From assembly GCA_029265355.1 (NCBI GenBank), contig JAJUJL010000003.1:265102-329101 (forward strand): a stretch of 64,000 bases of DNA, given 5' to 3'. The position numbers and the translations under genes are program-made. Source of the DNA: Chloroflexota bacterium. GTDB taxonomy: Bacteria; Chloroflexota; Anaerolineae; Anaerolineales; UBA4823. The notes under the pieces were generated by a model. That model worked only from the letters and a program-made list of their open reading frames with translations, did no database searches and was not told where the DNA came from. Numbering within the stretch: position 1 is the first letter of the stretch; each line of letters begins with the position of its first letter. Of the stretch, positions 18,475 to 28,150 are shown one piece after another.

Positions 18475-19386
18475 ATGGCCGCAAAATCATTGACCAAGTT
18501 TGAACGACCATCCCGAGGAACCCTGCGGGAGTGGACGGCAGGCTATCTCTTCGCTTCGCCGTTCATCATCGGTTTCCTGGTTTTCACCGCGTTTCCGATG
18601 GTTTATTCCATCTGGCTTGCCTTCCACCGTTGGGATCTGATTACACCTCCCCGCTTCATCGGGTTCGATAATTTCATTCGCATGTTCAAAGATCCGCTGG
18701 CGAACCTGAGCCTGTACAACAGCGGATATTACACACTCTTCGCGGTGCCAATACAATTGGTAATCTCGTTTGTCCTGGCATTGGCGCTCACTCAGAATAT
18801 AAAATTTCGCGATCTCTACCGGGCTGGTTTCTACTTACCGATCATCGTCCCCCTGGTCGCCAGCGCCGTCGTCTGGCAGCGAGTTTTCCACCCGGAATTT
18901 GGTATTCTCAATGAAATCCTGGGCTGGTTTGGCATTCAACCGCTGAGCTGGTTATTCAAACCCGAATTGGCAAAACCCGCTTTCATCCTCATGTCTTTCT
19001 GGATGATTGGACGTCAGATGGTGATTTTTATCGCCGGGCTGGGTAACATTCCCGAGACGCTCTACGAAGCTGCCAGTCTGGATGGAGCTGGCGCATTGAC
19101 GCGCCTTTTCAAAATCACCATTCCGATGATGACGCCGCTGATCTTCTATAATATGATCATCGCCATCGTCAATTCATTCCAGACGTTTATCCCTGCCTTG
19201 ATCATGACCGATGGTGGGCCAGAAAATGCGACATTGTTTGCCGTCCTGAATATCTACCGCCAGGGCTTCAACTACTTCAATATGGGATACGCCTCAGCGC
19301 TTGCCTGGGAGTTGTTTGTGATCATCGTTGGTTTCACCATCGCCCAATTCTATATCTCTCAGCGCTGGGTGTTCTACGAGGACTAG
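18475..19386 (+). CDS. Carbohydrate ABC transporter permease (MalF type)
   Basis: A 303-residue inner-membrane protein with about six helices. The EAA loop ETLYEAASLDGAGALTRL, which contacts the ATPase, lies in the C-terminal half. The N-terminus carries a short cytoplasmic lead before the first helix (FASPFIIGFLVFTAFPMVY). It pairs with the permease at 19396. No ATPase gene is nearby, so a shared MsmK/UgpC-type ATPase encoded elsewhere must energise the system. Confidence 0.9.
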   Translation: MAAKSLTKFERPSRGTLREWTAGYLFASPFIIGFLVFTAFPMVYSIWLAFHRWDLITPPRFIGFDNFIRMFKDPLANLSLYNSGYYTLFAVPIQLVISFVLALALTQNIKFRDLYRAGFYLPIIVPLVASAVVWQRVFHPEFGILNEILGWFGIQPLSWLFKPELAKPAFILMSFWMIGRQMVIFIAGLGNIPETLYEAASLDGAGALTRLFKITIPMMTPLIFYNMIIAIVNSFQTFIPALIMTDGGPENATLFAVLNIYRQGFNYFNMGYASALAWELFVIIVGFTIAQFYISQRWVFYED

Positions 19387-19395
19387 GAGGACAGC

Positions 19396-20295
19396 ATGGC
19401 AACCAGATCCCCTGCGATTTCGAGCGTGCGCAGTGTGACCCGGCAGCCGCTCATTTCCCCTGTGTGGAGCAGGCGAATAGGCTTGATCCTGCTTCAGATC
19501 CTGATGACGGTCATCCTGATCAGCTTCCTCGTACCGACCTTATGGATGATCTCTTCATCGCTGAAGGTGTCCAGAGAGGTCTTTGCTCACCCCATTGTCT
19601 GGATACCCGAAAGCCCCCAATGGCGAAATTACCTAAAGATTTTCGAGGTGCTGCCCTTCGGCAAGTTTGCCTGGAATACGGTGGTGGTCACCGGGCTGGC
19701 CGTGCTGGGTACAGTGGTATCTTCGCTCACGGTCGGCTACGCCTTCTCCAGGCTGCGCTGGCCTGGAAGGCGATTCTTTTTCGCCCTGATGATCGCCACC
19801 ATGATGCTACCCGAGGTGATCACGTTGATCCCCCGCTTTCTGGTTTTCCGCTGGTTGGGCTGGATCGACACCTTTTTACCCCTCATCGTGCCCTACTGGG
19901 CGGGCGCCTCTGCGTTGTACATCTTCCTGGTGCACCAGTTCTTTCGCGGGCTACCCATGGAACTGGAAGAAGCCGCTTTGATTGACGGCGCAAACCGCGT
20001 CCAAATCCTGACCCAGATCTTGATCCCACTTTCCAAGCCCGTCATCGCCACGGTCGCGGTTTTTGCCCTGATCCAGCATTACAACTCATTCCTCGAACCG
20101 TTGATTTACCTGAATGGCATGGATAAATGGACCCTGGCGCTCGGTATCCGCGCCATCAATGATTCGAACGTCCAAAACTGGGAGCTGGTCTTCGCTGCTG
20201 GCACACTGATGCTCGCCCCGGTGCTGGCTTTGTTCATCGTGGCGCAGCGCTATTTTGTACAGGGCATCGCCATGACCGGGTTTGGTGGTCGTTGA
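19396..20295 (+). CDS. Carbohydrate ABC transporter permease (MalG type)
   Basis: The 299-residue partner permease has about six helices and the EAA loop MELEEAALIDGANRVQIL. It begins 9 nt after the stop of the first permease with an AGGAGG site, so the two are co-translated. Together with the Tat-lipoprotein binding protein it forms an importer of the CUT1 class, which moves di- and oligosaccharides, glycerol phosphates or related compounds. Confidence 0.9.
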   Translation: MATRSPAISSVRSVTRQPLISPVWSRRIGLILLQILMTVILISFLVPTLWMISSSLKVSREVFAHPIVWIPESPQWRNYLKIFEVLPFGKFAWNTVVVTGLAVLGTVVSSLTVGYAFSRLRWPGRRFFFALMIATMMLPEVITLIPRFLVFRWLGWIDTFLPLIVPYWAGASALYIFLVHQFFRGLPMELEEAALIDGANRVQILTQILIPLSKPVIATVAVFALIQHYNSFLEPLIYLNGMDKWTLALGIRAINDSNVQNWELVFAAGTLMLAPVLALFIVAQRYFVQGIAMTGFGGR

Positions 20296-20332
20296 GGTAA
20301 TTCATCCCGCTTGCTTACCATAGAGGCCGGCT

Positions 20333-22579
20333 ATGCTTTTTGAACAAGAAGGTTTGCGCATCCAGCAAGGATACACGCGCATCGAGTCCATCAAAGTAAA
20401 ATCCAGCACGCCCAGCGGCGTTCAGTTGCAAACCCACGCCGGCGATTTACGCATCTCATTCTTCGCGCCGGATATTATCCGTTTCCAATGGGGGCCGACC
20501 CACCGGAATGACTATGGCCTGATTTCGGGCGATTTGCAACCCCAGGCATGCCAGCTCGAGAGCGCCACCCCCACGAGCTGCGTCTTGCTTTCTGGGCGTC
20601 TGCGACTGGAGCTGCAGTCGGATCCGCTCCAAATGAAGCTCTTCAAGGATGACACGCTGCTCCTGGCCTCGGCCAATGATCGCGCCATCAACGGCGAGTT
20701 GCGCATGGCGCCTTTCGCCCACAGGGATAAGCCCGGGCAAGAAGCCTGGCTGATCTCGTTCGAGTTACCCAGCGGCGAGGTGGTGTATGGCCTGGGCGAA
20801 AAATTTGGTCCTCTGAACCGGCGCGGCATGCTGATCGAGAACTGGAATCGCGACGCCACCACCGTCAATGCCGAAATCTCCTACAAAAATGCACCTTTCG
20901 CCTGGAGTCCCAAGGGGTGGGGTTTTTTCATCAATACACCCTCCAAGGTCGCTCATGGGGTTGGCTATCCACCCTGGTCACACCGCACATACGTGATCAA
21001 CCTGTTCGACCCCAGCCTGGATCTGTTTTTCATCCCCGCTGATACACCAGCAGCCATTCTGGAGAAATACACAGCGATCACGGGTCGGGCCCCTTTGCCG
21101 CCGCGCTGGAGCTACGGCGCGTGGATGTCCCGCGCTTACTATCGCACCGCGCAAGAAACCCTGGAGGTCGCCAAAAAACTGCGCCAGCGCCAGATCCCGT
21201 GTGACGTGCTTGTTCTGGATGGGCGCGCCTGGCACCGCATGGACACCCGCTTCGACTTTTCCTGGGACGCCCAGCGCTATCCTGATCCAGCCGCCTTCGT
21301 GCGTTCCCTGGACGAGCTAGGCTTCTATCTTTGCGTGTGGGAATATCCTTATATTTCAATTCGCAACCCGCTCTTTGCTGAACTCGCCGAAAAAGGTTAC
21401 CTGCTGCGCAATCCGGATGGCACGACGCTCGTTTATCGCTGGTTCCCAGAACCTTTCGATAAAACCTGGCCTCACCTGATGCCCAGCGGGATCATCGACT
21501 TCACCAACCCGGAAGCATTCGAGTGGTACCTGCAAATGCACCGCAGCCTGTATGAGATCGGCGTGGCTGCGGTAAAGACCGATTACGGTGAAGCTGTGCC
21601 GGTGGAGGTTCTCGCCAACAACGGCGACGATGGCTTGACCATCCACAACGTGTACGCATTGCTCTACAACCGCTGCGCTTACGAAGCCGGTCAACGCTAT
21701 CGCCCGCATGACTCCCTCGTCTGGGGACGAGCTGGATGGATTGGCAGCCAACGCTACCCGATCCAATGGGGAGGCGACCCACAGGTGGATTGGGAGGGCA
21801 TGGCTGCCAGCATCCGCGGCGGACTTTCCTGGGGAATGAGCGGCGGAGCGTTCTACTCGCATGATATCGGTGGTTTTGCTATTGGCATGCCCTCCAACGA
21901 GCTGTATGTTCGTTGGGCTCAGGCGGGGATCATGATGTCGCACACCCGCTTCCACGGAATTGGCCCACGCGAACCGTGGGAGTTCGGTGAGCAGACGGAA
22001 GCGATTGTCCGATCCTGGCTCGACTGGCGTTACCGCCTGGTACCTTACCTGGAAGCCTGCGCTCTGGAAGCTTCGCAAAGCGGCCTGCCAGTGATGCGCG
22101 CTATGCCGCTCGCCTTTCCGGATGATCCGTTCTCATGGGGTTTCGAAGAGCAATACCTGCTCGGTCCATCCCTGCTGGTTGCGCCTATCATTCAGCCGGG
22201 AGGCCGCGTGCGCGTCTACCTGCCTTCCGGGGGATGGTATAACATCTGGACTGGCGAACGGTTCGAGGGCAATCGTGTCTTGGACCTGGTCGAGCCGCTC
22301 GAACGCCTGCCCATTTTCGGCAAGGAGGGCACACTGCTTCCGCTTGGGCCGTCTGCGATGAACACAAGAGAGCTTTCCCAAAAGCCGCTGCTCGAGGAAA
22401 TCTGGCTCTTTGGTTTACCTCGAAGCGGATTTCAGCACCCCAACCAGGCGATCGGCGTTTCGATCCATAAAGGGTTGCATTACCTGAGCGGCGTTCCAGA
22501 TAGCGCTCGACTGCGCGCCTTTGGCGCTTTGGAAATTCAACGGGATTCAACAGGTTATCGAGTGAGTTTTGCTGGTTGA
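20333..22579 (+). CDS. GH31 glycoside hydrolase, alpha-xylosidase type
   Basis: The 748-residue cytoplasmic enzyme (no signal peptide) contains an N-terminal beta-sandwich, a TIM barrel and C-terminal beta domains. The nucleophile is Asp417 in KTDYGE, the form typical of YicI-like alpha-xylosidases, and the acid/base is Asp482 in WGGDPQVDWEG, which is nearly the YicI numbering. Other family motifs are SHDIGGF and HTRFHG. YicI residues around CFW in the subsite are replaced by GRAW, so the substrate may differ from isoprimeverose. The Arg and Trp that define sulfoquinovosidases appear as Asp and Phe. It lies directly behind the sugar importer, so it should cleave an imported alpha-linked oligosaccharide. 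Confidence 0.88.
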   Translation: MLFEQEGLRIQQGYTRIESIKVKSSTPSGVQLQTHAGDLRISFFAPDIIRFQWGPTHRNDYGLISGDLQPQACQLESATPTSCVLLSGRLRLELQSDPLQMKLFKDDTLLLASANDRAINGELRMAPFAHRDKPGQEAWLISFELPSGEVVYGLGEKFGPLNRRGMLIENWNRDATTVNAEISYKNAPFAWSPKGWGFFINTPSKVAHGVGYPPWSHRTYVINLFDPSLDLFFIPADTPAAILEKYTAITGRAPLPPRWSYGAWMSRAYYRTAQETLEVAKKLRQRQIPCDVLVLDGRAWHRMDTRFDFSWDAQRYPDPAAFVRSLDELGFYLCVWEYPYISIRNPLFAELAEKGYLLRNPDGTTLVYRWFPEPFDKTWPHLMPSGIIDFTNPEAFEWYLQMHRSLYEIGVAAVKTDYGEAVPVEVLANNGDDGLTIHNVYALLYNRCAYEAGQRYRPHDSLVWGRAGWIGSQRYPIQWGGDPQVDWEGMAASIRGGLSWGMSGGAFYSHDIGGFAIGMPSNELYVRWAQAGIMMSHTRFHGIGPREPWEFGEQTEAIVRSWLDWRYRLVPYLEACALEASQSGLPVMRAMPLAFPDDPFSWGFEEQYLLGPSLLVAPIIQPGGRVRVYLPSGGWYNIWTGERFEGNRVLDLVEPLERLPIFGKEGTLLPLGPSAMNTRELSQKPLLEEIWLFGLPRSGFQHPNQAIGVSIHKGLHYLSGVPDSARLRAFGALEIQRDSTGYRVSFAG

Positions 22580-22652
22580 TGCGCCTCACCCAGGCGATCC
22601 ACTGACCGGATATTTTCCGGGCAACCTTTATCAGATAAGGAGAAATGTTTAT

Positions 22653-22940
22653 ATGGCACATGCAATCTTAATCCACGAAAAGGAAGACGACGTTGGCGTC
22701 GCCGTGAGGGACCTGAAGAAGGGCGAAGAAGTAGGTGTGGTCACGCTGGAAGGCGAGTTTGTCACCTACCTGAAATTGAGCGAGGACGTCCCTTTGGGAC
22801 ATAAAGTGGCCATGCACGCCATCGCCGAAGGCAAAGAGATCTCCGAGTATGGCCGGTCGATCGGCAAAGCAACCCAGGCCATCGCTGCTGGAGGTCATGT
22901 ACATGTTCATAATATCAAGACGTTGAGGTGGTCCAAATGA
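22653..22940 (+). CDS. SAF-domain small subunit of UxaA/SuyAB-type lyase
   Basis: This 95-residue protein consists only of an SAF domain ([15 protein letters not shown] at the start, [19 protein letters not shown] at the end). In altronate dehydratase this domain is fused to the large part; in (2R)-sulfolactate sulfo-lyase it is a separate SuyA subunit, as here. The start is ATG 22653 with AAGGAG upstream; the frame is open further left. The stop overlaps the next start as ATGA, so the subunits are made together. Confidence 0.82.
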   Translation: MAHAILIHEKEDDVGVAVRDLKKGEEVGVVTLEGEFVTYLKLSEDVPLGHKVAMHAIAEGKEISEYGRSIGKATQAIAAGGHVHVHNIKTLRWSK

Positions 22941-24103
22941 CATCCTACAAAGATATTCCCTTGACCGGCTACCGCCGCGAAAATGGGCGCGTTGGCATTC
23001 GCAACCATGTGCTCATCCTGCCCGTCGATGATATCTCTAACGCCGCTGCAGAAGGCGTAGCCCGCTTGATTCGCGGCACCATCGCTCTGCCGCATCCTTA
23101 CGGGCGCCTTCAATTCGGGGCAGATCTCGACCTGACTTTCCGGACGCTAATCGGTACGGGACGCAATCCAAATGTGGCAGCCGTGGTGGTCATTGGCATC
23201 GAGCCGAACTGGACCAATTTCATCGTGGATGGTATCGCTCAAACCGGGAAGCCCGTGGCCGGCTTCTCTATTGAGCGCTATGGCGACCTCAAGACGATTG
23301 AGATGGCTTCCCGCAAGGCCAAGGAATTCGTCCACTTCGCCAGCGAACTGCCCCGCGTCCCGGTCGAGCTGAATGAAATCTGGGTCTCTACCAAATGCGG
23401 CGAATCGGATACCACCTCTGGCCTGGCTTCCAACCCGACCGTTGGACGTGTCTTCGAGCGCCTGGAGGCGATGGGCTCCACCCTCATCTTTGGTGAGACT
23501 TCCGAAGTGACCGGCGCAGAGGATAAGATCGCCGAGCGCTGCGTCACGCCGGCAGTGCGCGAGAAATTCCTGCAAACCTTCCAGGCCTACCAGGATTTCA
23601 TCAATGCGCAAGATGCTGACCTGATGGGATCCCAACCCACGCAGGGCAATATCCGCGGCGGGCTCTCCACCATCGAAGAAAAAGCCCTCGGCAACGTGGA
23701 AAAGATAGGACGCTGCACCGTGCAATCTGTGCTAGAGCCGGCCGAAGAGCCCAGCGGTCCTGGATTGCACTTCATGGATTCCTCTTCCGCCGCCGCTGAA
23801 ATGGTCACCTTATGCTGCGCCGCAGGCGCTGCCCTGCACCTGTTTACAACCGGCCAGGGCAACATCATCGGCAACCTGATCGAGCCGGTGATCAAGATGT
23901 CCGCCAATCCGCTCACCGTGCAAACAATGTCAGAACACATCGACGTTGATCTGACTGGCTTGTTGCGCATCGAGATCAATCTGGACCAGGCTGCTGACAA
24001 AGTCATGGAAATGATGGCGCGCACGATCAATGGGCGCCTGACCTCCGCCGAAGCGCTGCGACACGACGAGTTTGTGATCACCAAGCTGTATCGAAGCGCC
24101 TGA
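22937..24103 (+). CDS. UxaA-family large lyase subunit, SuyB-like
   Basis: The 388-residue protein of the altronate/galactarate dehydratase family starts with [19 protein letters not shown] and contains [44 protein letters not shown] and [11 protein letters not shown]. These Cys/Asn-rich segments hold the metal site that removes a beta group from a hydroxy acid. From memory, the [11 protein letters not shown] region and the separate SAF subunit resemble SuyB (3-sulfolactate sulfo-lyase) more than UxaA, which has FSHTYGCSQLG at that position. The reaction is either elimination of bisulfite from sulfolactate or dehydration of a sugar acid; sequence reading alone does not settle it. Confidence 0.75.
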   Translation: MTSYKDIPLTGYRRENGRVGIRNHVLILPVDDISNAAAEGVARLIRGTIALPHPYGRLQFGADLDLTFRTLIGTGRNPNVAAVVVIGIEPNWTNFIVDGIAQTGKPVAGFSIERYGDLKTIEMASRKAKEFVHFASELPRVPVELNEIWVSTKCGESDTTSGLASNPTVGRVFERLEAMGSTLIFGETSEVTGAEDKIAERCVTPAVREKFLQTFQAYQDFINAQDADLMGSQPTQGNIRGGLSTIEEKALGNVEKIGRCTVQSVLEPAEEPSGPGLHFMDSSSAAAEMVTLCCAAGAALHLFTTGQGNIIGNLIEPVIKMSANPLTVQTMSEHIDVDLTGLLRIEINLDQAADKVMEMMARTINGRLTSAEALRHDEFVITKLYRSA

Positions 24104-24162
24104 ACAACAATGGGTGCTGCTGGTGGTTGGCGCGCCCGCAGCACCCTTCGGAGGATCACCCT

Positions 24163-25953
24163 TTGTGTGGAATATTCGGCATTGTCACCCGCTCTGAGCG
24201 CCCACTCGGAGAAATTCTGCTCGAGGCCGGGCGCAGACTTTCGTACCGCGGCTATGACTCGGTAGGTTGCGCCACGCTGAACTCGGATGGGATAATCGAT
24301 CTGCGCAAAGATGTGGGGAAAATCGACGAAGTGGGCAAGCGGCTGAATTTCTCGCAGATGCGAGGCAACCGTGGCATTGTGCAACTGCGCTGGGCGACTT
24401 TTGGCGCCCCATCCCAACAAAACGCACAACCCCACCTGGACTCGGACGGAGACCTGGTTGGGGCGCACAATGGCAACGTGGTGAATAACGTTGAGCTGCG
24501 CGAGCAATTCATCGCTGAGGGCATGACCGTGCGTTCATCCAATGATGGAGAGTCATGCGTGCATGCTGTAGAGCGCTACCTGGATCGCGAGCATGATATG
24601 CTCAGCGCCGTTCGCTGCGCCTATCAAGACCTGGAAGGCGACTACGCCTTCGTCATCGGCTCGCTTGGTGATGGGCACCTGTATGCGGTCAAGAAAGGCT
24701 CTGGGCTGGCTGTCGGGCTGGGGGATGATTTCTCGTGTGTATCTTCGGATTTGCCTTCGATATTGCCTCTCACCCGCCGCATCCTGCGCGTCTACGATGG
24801 GGAAATTGTCATCTTGAACGCTGGTGGAGCGGAGATTCGCCGGGTTGAGGATGGCAGTCTCATCGAGCGCCACGCCGAAACCATCACCGAAAGCATGGAA
24901 GCCGTCCAAAAAGGCGGTTACGCCCACTTCATGCTCAAAGAAATCCATGAGCAAGCGGTGGTCTCTGGAGAACTCCTCCACTGGTTGGAAGGAGCTCAGG
25001 CGCTTGCCCCAATCTTGGAGCGCATTCAGAAAGCGCGCCACTTGTATCTAATCGGGTGCGGCACCAGCTACCATGCCTGCCTGTCAGGAGCGGTGTACCT
25101 GGGCAACCTTGCCCGCCGCGCGGCGATACCCGTGCTGGCGCCCCAGTTCATCGCCCAATACGCCCCAGCGCTCTCCCCACGCGATGTGGGCATCTTCGTC
25201 AGCCAGAGCGGCGAAACAAAAGATGTACTGAACGCCATCGAAGCTGCTCACCGCAGCGGTATGAACATCTATGGCCTGGTCAATGTGATCGGTTCCACCC
25301 TCACCCAGGCCAGCGAGCGCTGGCTACCCCTGGTGTGTGGATACGAAATCAGCGTCCCTGCCACTAAGACCTTCACCAACCAGGTGATCACATTTCTGTA
25401 CCTCGCCTACCGGTTGGCAAACCGCAGCACGCAACCCCTTTTCGACCTTCCGCGCCTGATCCAACAGACCATACAGTACAGCGACGGACAAGTTGAACAG
25501 CTCGCCGTCGAGCTGGCGCAGTGCAACGATCTGTACTGCCTGGGTTATGGAATGACATACCCCATCGCCCTTGAGGGCGCATTGAAACTCAAGGAGATAA
25601 CCTATGCGCATTGCGAGGGGATGCTGTCCACCGAATTCAAGCACGGACCGTTAGCTGCCGTCACCGAGGGGTACCCGGTTATATTTGTCGCCACCCAGCG
25701 CGATATTCCCCTGCTGGTGAGCGGTATCAATGAAGTCACCTGCCGCGGTGGGAAGGCGATCGCCATTGGGCCGCAGGATTCTCGCCTGCGCGCGAATGCT
25801 CACCAATTGCTAACTCTACCTCCTTGCGATGATGCCTTGAGCGCTCTGCTCGCCGTGCTCCCGCTGCAGTTGCTCTCCTATCATCTCAGCGTGCAGCGCG
25901 GCTTCGATCCCGACTTTCCCCGCAACCTGAGCAAAACCCTGACTGTGGATTAG
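24163..25953 (+). CDS. GlmS-like glutamine amidotransferase/SIS-domain protein
   Basis: The 596-residue protein follows the GlmS plan: a class II glutaminase domain (1-230) and two SIS sugar-phosphate isomerase domains. The start is TTG 24163, placed so that Cys2 (CGIFGIV) becomes the N-terminal nucleophile after Met removal; GGAGG lies just upstream. Conserved features are SYRGYDSVG, LRWATFG, HNGNVVNN, GCGTSYHACL, SQSGETKDV, TEFKHGP and the tail RNLSKTLTVD. Position and divergence (LRWATFG for TRWATHG, NDGES for TDTE) suggest a paralogue that aminates or deaminates a different ketose phosphate, not the housekeeping glucosamine-6-phosphate synthase. Confidence 0.82.
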   Translation: MCGIFGIVTRSERPLGEILLEAGRRLSYRGYDSVGCATLNSDGIIDLRKDVGKIDEVGKRLNFSQMRGNRGIVQLRWATFGAPSQQNAQPHLDSDGDLVGAHNGNVVNNVELREQFIAEGMTVRSSNDGESCVHAVERYLDREHDMLSAVRCAYQDLEGDYAFVIGSLGDGHLYAVKKGSGLAVGLGDDFSCVSSDLPSILPLTRRILRVYDGEIVILNAGGAEIRRVEDGSLIERHAETITESMEAVQKGGYAHFMLKEIHEQAVVSGELLHWLEGAQALAPILERIQKARHLYLIGCGTSYHACLSGAVYLGNLARRAAIPVLAPQFIAQYAPALSPRDVGIFVSQSGETKDVLNAIEAAHRSGMNIYGLVNVIGSTLTQASERWLPLVCGYEISVPATKTFTNQVITFLYLAYRLANRSTQPLFDLPRLIQQTIQYSDGQVEQLAVELAQCNDLYCLGYGMTYPIALEGALKLKEITYAHCEGMLSTEFKHGPLAAVTEGYPVIFVATQRDIPLLVSGINEVTCRGGKAIAIGPQDSRLRANAHQLLTLPPCDDALSALLAVLPLQLLSYHLSVQRGFDPDFPRNLSKTLTVD

Positions 25954-26004
25954 GTTTCCTGCTTGTCTGCTATGCGCAAAATCCCCTTTAAGGACTGAAC
26001 ACCT

Positions 26005-27273
26005 TTGACCGACTACAGCCTCCCGTATGGGAAATCTAATCTCACCTTCTCGCTCCCCGACAATCTCCAGGTGGATGTGATCGCGCCGGTTCAAACGCCC
26101 GCTGCTCTTGACCCCGTGGGACTGGTGAATCACGCCCTGCTCCACCCAGCCGGCGGATCAGCTTTGCCTGCCTTGAGCCCAGCGCACCGCGCCGCTATTG
26201 CCATCAACGACAAAACCCGCCCCGTGCCTCACCGGCACCTGCTGCCTCCCCTGTTGACCACACTGGAAGCAATGGGCTTATCCCCTGAACAGATCACCCT
26301 GGTGATTGCCACCGGTGCACATCCTCCGATGCGTGAGTCGGAATTCGCTGCGGTTGTGCCGCAGGAAATCTTGAATCGATACCCGGTCGTCTGCCACAAT
26401 GCTGACGATACCGCAGCCCTGCACTACCTGGGAGAGACCAGCCGCGACACTCCCGTGTGGATCAATGCCGAATATCTGAGCGCCGACCTGCGCCTGGTCG
26501 TGGGAAACATTGAGCCGCACCAATTCCAGGGCTTCTCAGGCGGCGTGAAGTCTGCTGCGATTGGGCTGGCAGGCCGCACCACCATCAATCACAACCATGC
26601 CCTGATGACAGACGCTTTCTCCGCGCTGGGCGAATTCGAGCGCAATCCTGCACGCCAGGATGTGGAAGAGATCGGCGCGATGATTGGCATCCACTTCGCT
26701 TTGAACGCTGTACTGAACGACCACAAAGAGATTGTCCACGTCCTGGCAGGCGACCCTCGCGCCGTGATGGCGCAGGGTATTCCGTTGGCGCGCCGGATTT
26801 GCCAGGTGAAGGTCGCTCAACCTTACGATTTGATCATCGCCTCTCCTGGAGGGCACCCTAAAGACATCAACCTGTACCAGGCGCAGAAGGGGCTGGCGCA
26901 CGCCTGCCTGATCGCTGCCCCTGGCGCGACGGTGATAATCGCTGCTGCCTGCCCTGAAGGCACCGGTTCCCCGGGTTACGAGGCCTGGATGGCGGGTATG
27001 CGCAACCACGCCCAGGTTTTAGAACGCTTCGCCGCGGAAGGCTTCCGGATCGGCCCGCACAAAGCTTTCCAGATCTCTCGAGACGCCTCCAGATTCAATG
27101 TGCACTTTCTCAGCCAGATCGAGGCGTCTTTCGCAGAGCGATTGCTTCTCAACCCGATTTCTTCGCTACAGCCCTGTATCGATGCTGCGCTAGCGAGATT
27201 GAGCGCAGGCGCACGTGTGGCCGTGATGCCGATCGCCTCGGCAACCATTCCCTACATTGAACAGTCAGCCTGA
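26005..27273 (+). CDS. LarA-like nickel-pincer racemase/epimerase
   Basis: The 422-residue protein of the lactate racemase (LarA) superfamily keeps the residues that in LarA hold the nickel-pincer nucleotide or act as catalytic bases: Asp and Arg in NDKTRPVP, His in ATGAHPPM, and the set His, Lys, His in PHQFQGFSGGVKSAAIGL to INHNH. It should invert a 2-hydroxy acid centre. LarB, LarC and LarE, which build the cofactor, are not in the window. The start is TTG at 26005, since no in-frame ATG is suitable. Its position behind the SuyAB-like lyase suggests it epimerises a hydroxy acid of the same route. Confidence 0.8.
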   Translation: MTDYSLPYGKSNLTFSLPDNLQVDVIAPVQTPAALDPVGLVNHALLHPAGGSALPALSPAHRAAIAINDKTRPVPHRHLLPPLLTTLEAMGLSPEQITLVIATGAHPPMRESEFAAVVPQEILNRYPVVCHNADDTAALHYLGETSRDTPVWINAEYLSADLRLVVGNIEPHQFQGFSGGVKSAAIGLAGRTTINHNHALMTDAFSALGEFERNPARQDVEEIGAMIGIHFALNAVLNDHKEIVHVLAGDPRAVMAQGIPLARRICQVKVAQPYDLIIASPGGHPKDINLYQAQKGLAHACLIAAPGATVIIAAACPEGTGSPGYEAWMAGMRNHAQVLERFAAEGFRIGPHKAFQISRDASRFNVHFLSQIEASFAERLLLNPISSLQPCIDAALARLSAGARVAVMPIASATIPYIEQSA

Positions 27274-27368
27274 GTGCGGGGTAAGGGGTTTGGCCGGGAA
27301 CGTCTTGAACAACCAGAGGCTACCCAAGGTTTCCCCACCCTCAAGGTAACTCAACGAAGGAGAAATTG

Positions 27369-28130
27369 ATGAAAATCGCCATTCAGACCAATGTTTGGAG
27401 CGCCGCCTATCACCAGGACTTACCTGCGTTGTTATCCGAGATACGCTCCGCCGGATATGATGGATTTGAAATCGGCGCCCACCGGCTTGACCTTTCTCGA
27501 CCGGGCGTCTTTGCCGAGTTGTTGGCTTCCAGCCAGCTCGCTGTTGCCGGACTGCATATCCATGGTGAGCTGCACAATCCCCCATCGGTGGAGCCGCTGT
27601 ACGATTTTTACACTCAGGCTGCTAAATTTGCCGCCGCAGTGGCGGCCCCTTTCATATTGATCAGCGGAAAACCAAAACAAAGTCCAAAAACAGAGCTGGA
27701 ATTGGCCTCCGAACTTCAGGTGCTACAGCGCTTGAGCAAAATCTGCACAGATCACGGGCTGTCTTTGGGCTACCACAACCACTACTGGGAGCTGGAGCAG
27801 GGGTGCCGCGAACTGGATTATCTGGTTTCCCATTCCAGCCCAAATGACTTCGGGCTGGCGCTGGATATTGCCTGGGTGCACCGCGCCGGATACCAGCCCG
27901 CCAAAATCATCCACACTTACCGAGAGCGAATCAAATACCTACACATCAAGGATACCCTCTCAGATCGCTTTACCGACCTGGGAGAAGGGCAGGTGGACCT
28001 GGTGTCAGTCAAGCACGCCATTCAGTCCCTATCCTTGCCCTGGTTGACTGTGGAGCGCGACGAAGTCCTCCCCGATGCGCTTCACAGCGCGCAAGCCTGC
28101 CGCGAATACCTTCGCAATCTCTTCGCTTGA
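27369..28130 (+). CDS. Sugar phosphate isomerase/epimerase (TIM-barrel, AP-endonuclease-2 fold)
   Basis: A 253-residue member of the xylose-isomerase-like TIM-barrel family. Visible are the opening strand IAIQTNVWS, metal-ligand-type residues in GYHNHYWELE, LDIAWVHRAG, IKYLHIKDTL, and the closing VERDE. Relatives include hydroxypyruvate isomerase, inosose dehydratase IolE and tagatose epimerases. AAGGAG precedes the ATG. It is 20 nt upstream of an oxidoreductase gene; this isomerase-plus-Gfo/Idh/MocA pairing is common in inositol and rare-sugar breakdown. Confidence 0.8.
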   Translation: MKIAIQTNVWSAAYHQDLPALLSEIRSAGYDGFEIGAHRLDLSRPGVFAELLASSQLAVAGLHIHGELHNPPSVEPLYDFYTQAAKFAAAVAAPFILISGKPKQSPKTELELASELQVLQRLSKICTDHGLSLGYHNHYWELEQGCRELDYLVSHSSPNDFGLALDIAWVHRAGYQPAKIIHTYRERIKYLHIKDTLSDRFTDLGEGQVDLVSVKHAIQSLSLPWLTVERDEVLPDALHSAQACREYLRNLFA

Positions 28131-28150
28131 ACCAATCTGGGAGCCGCAAA

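Noticed and set aside
20333..22579. GH31 enzyme as a sulfoquinovosidase, given the SuyAB-like genes nearby
   Set aside because: The Arg and Trp that contact the sulfonate in YihQ align with Asp and Phe here, and the nucleophile motif KTDYGE is the alpha-xylosidase form.
24163..25953. Housekeeping glucosamine-6-phosphate synthase
   Set aside because: Overall architecture fits, but several glutaminase-site motifs deviate and the gene sits inside a catabolic cluster; kept as GlmS-like.
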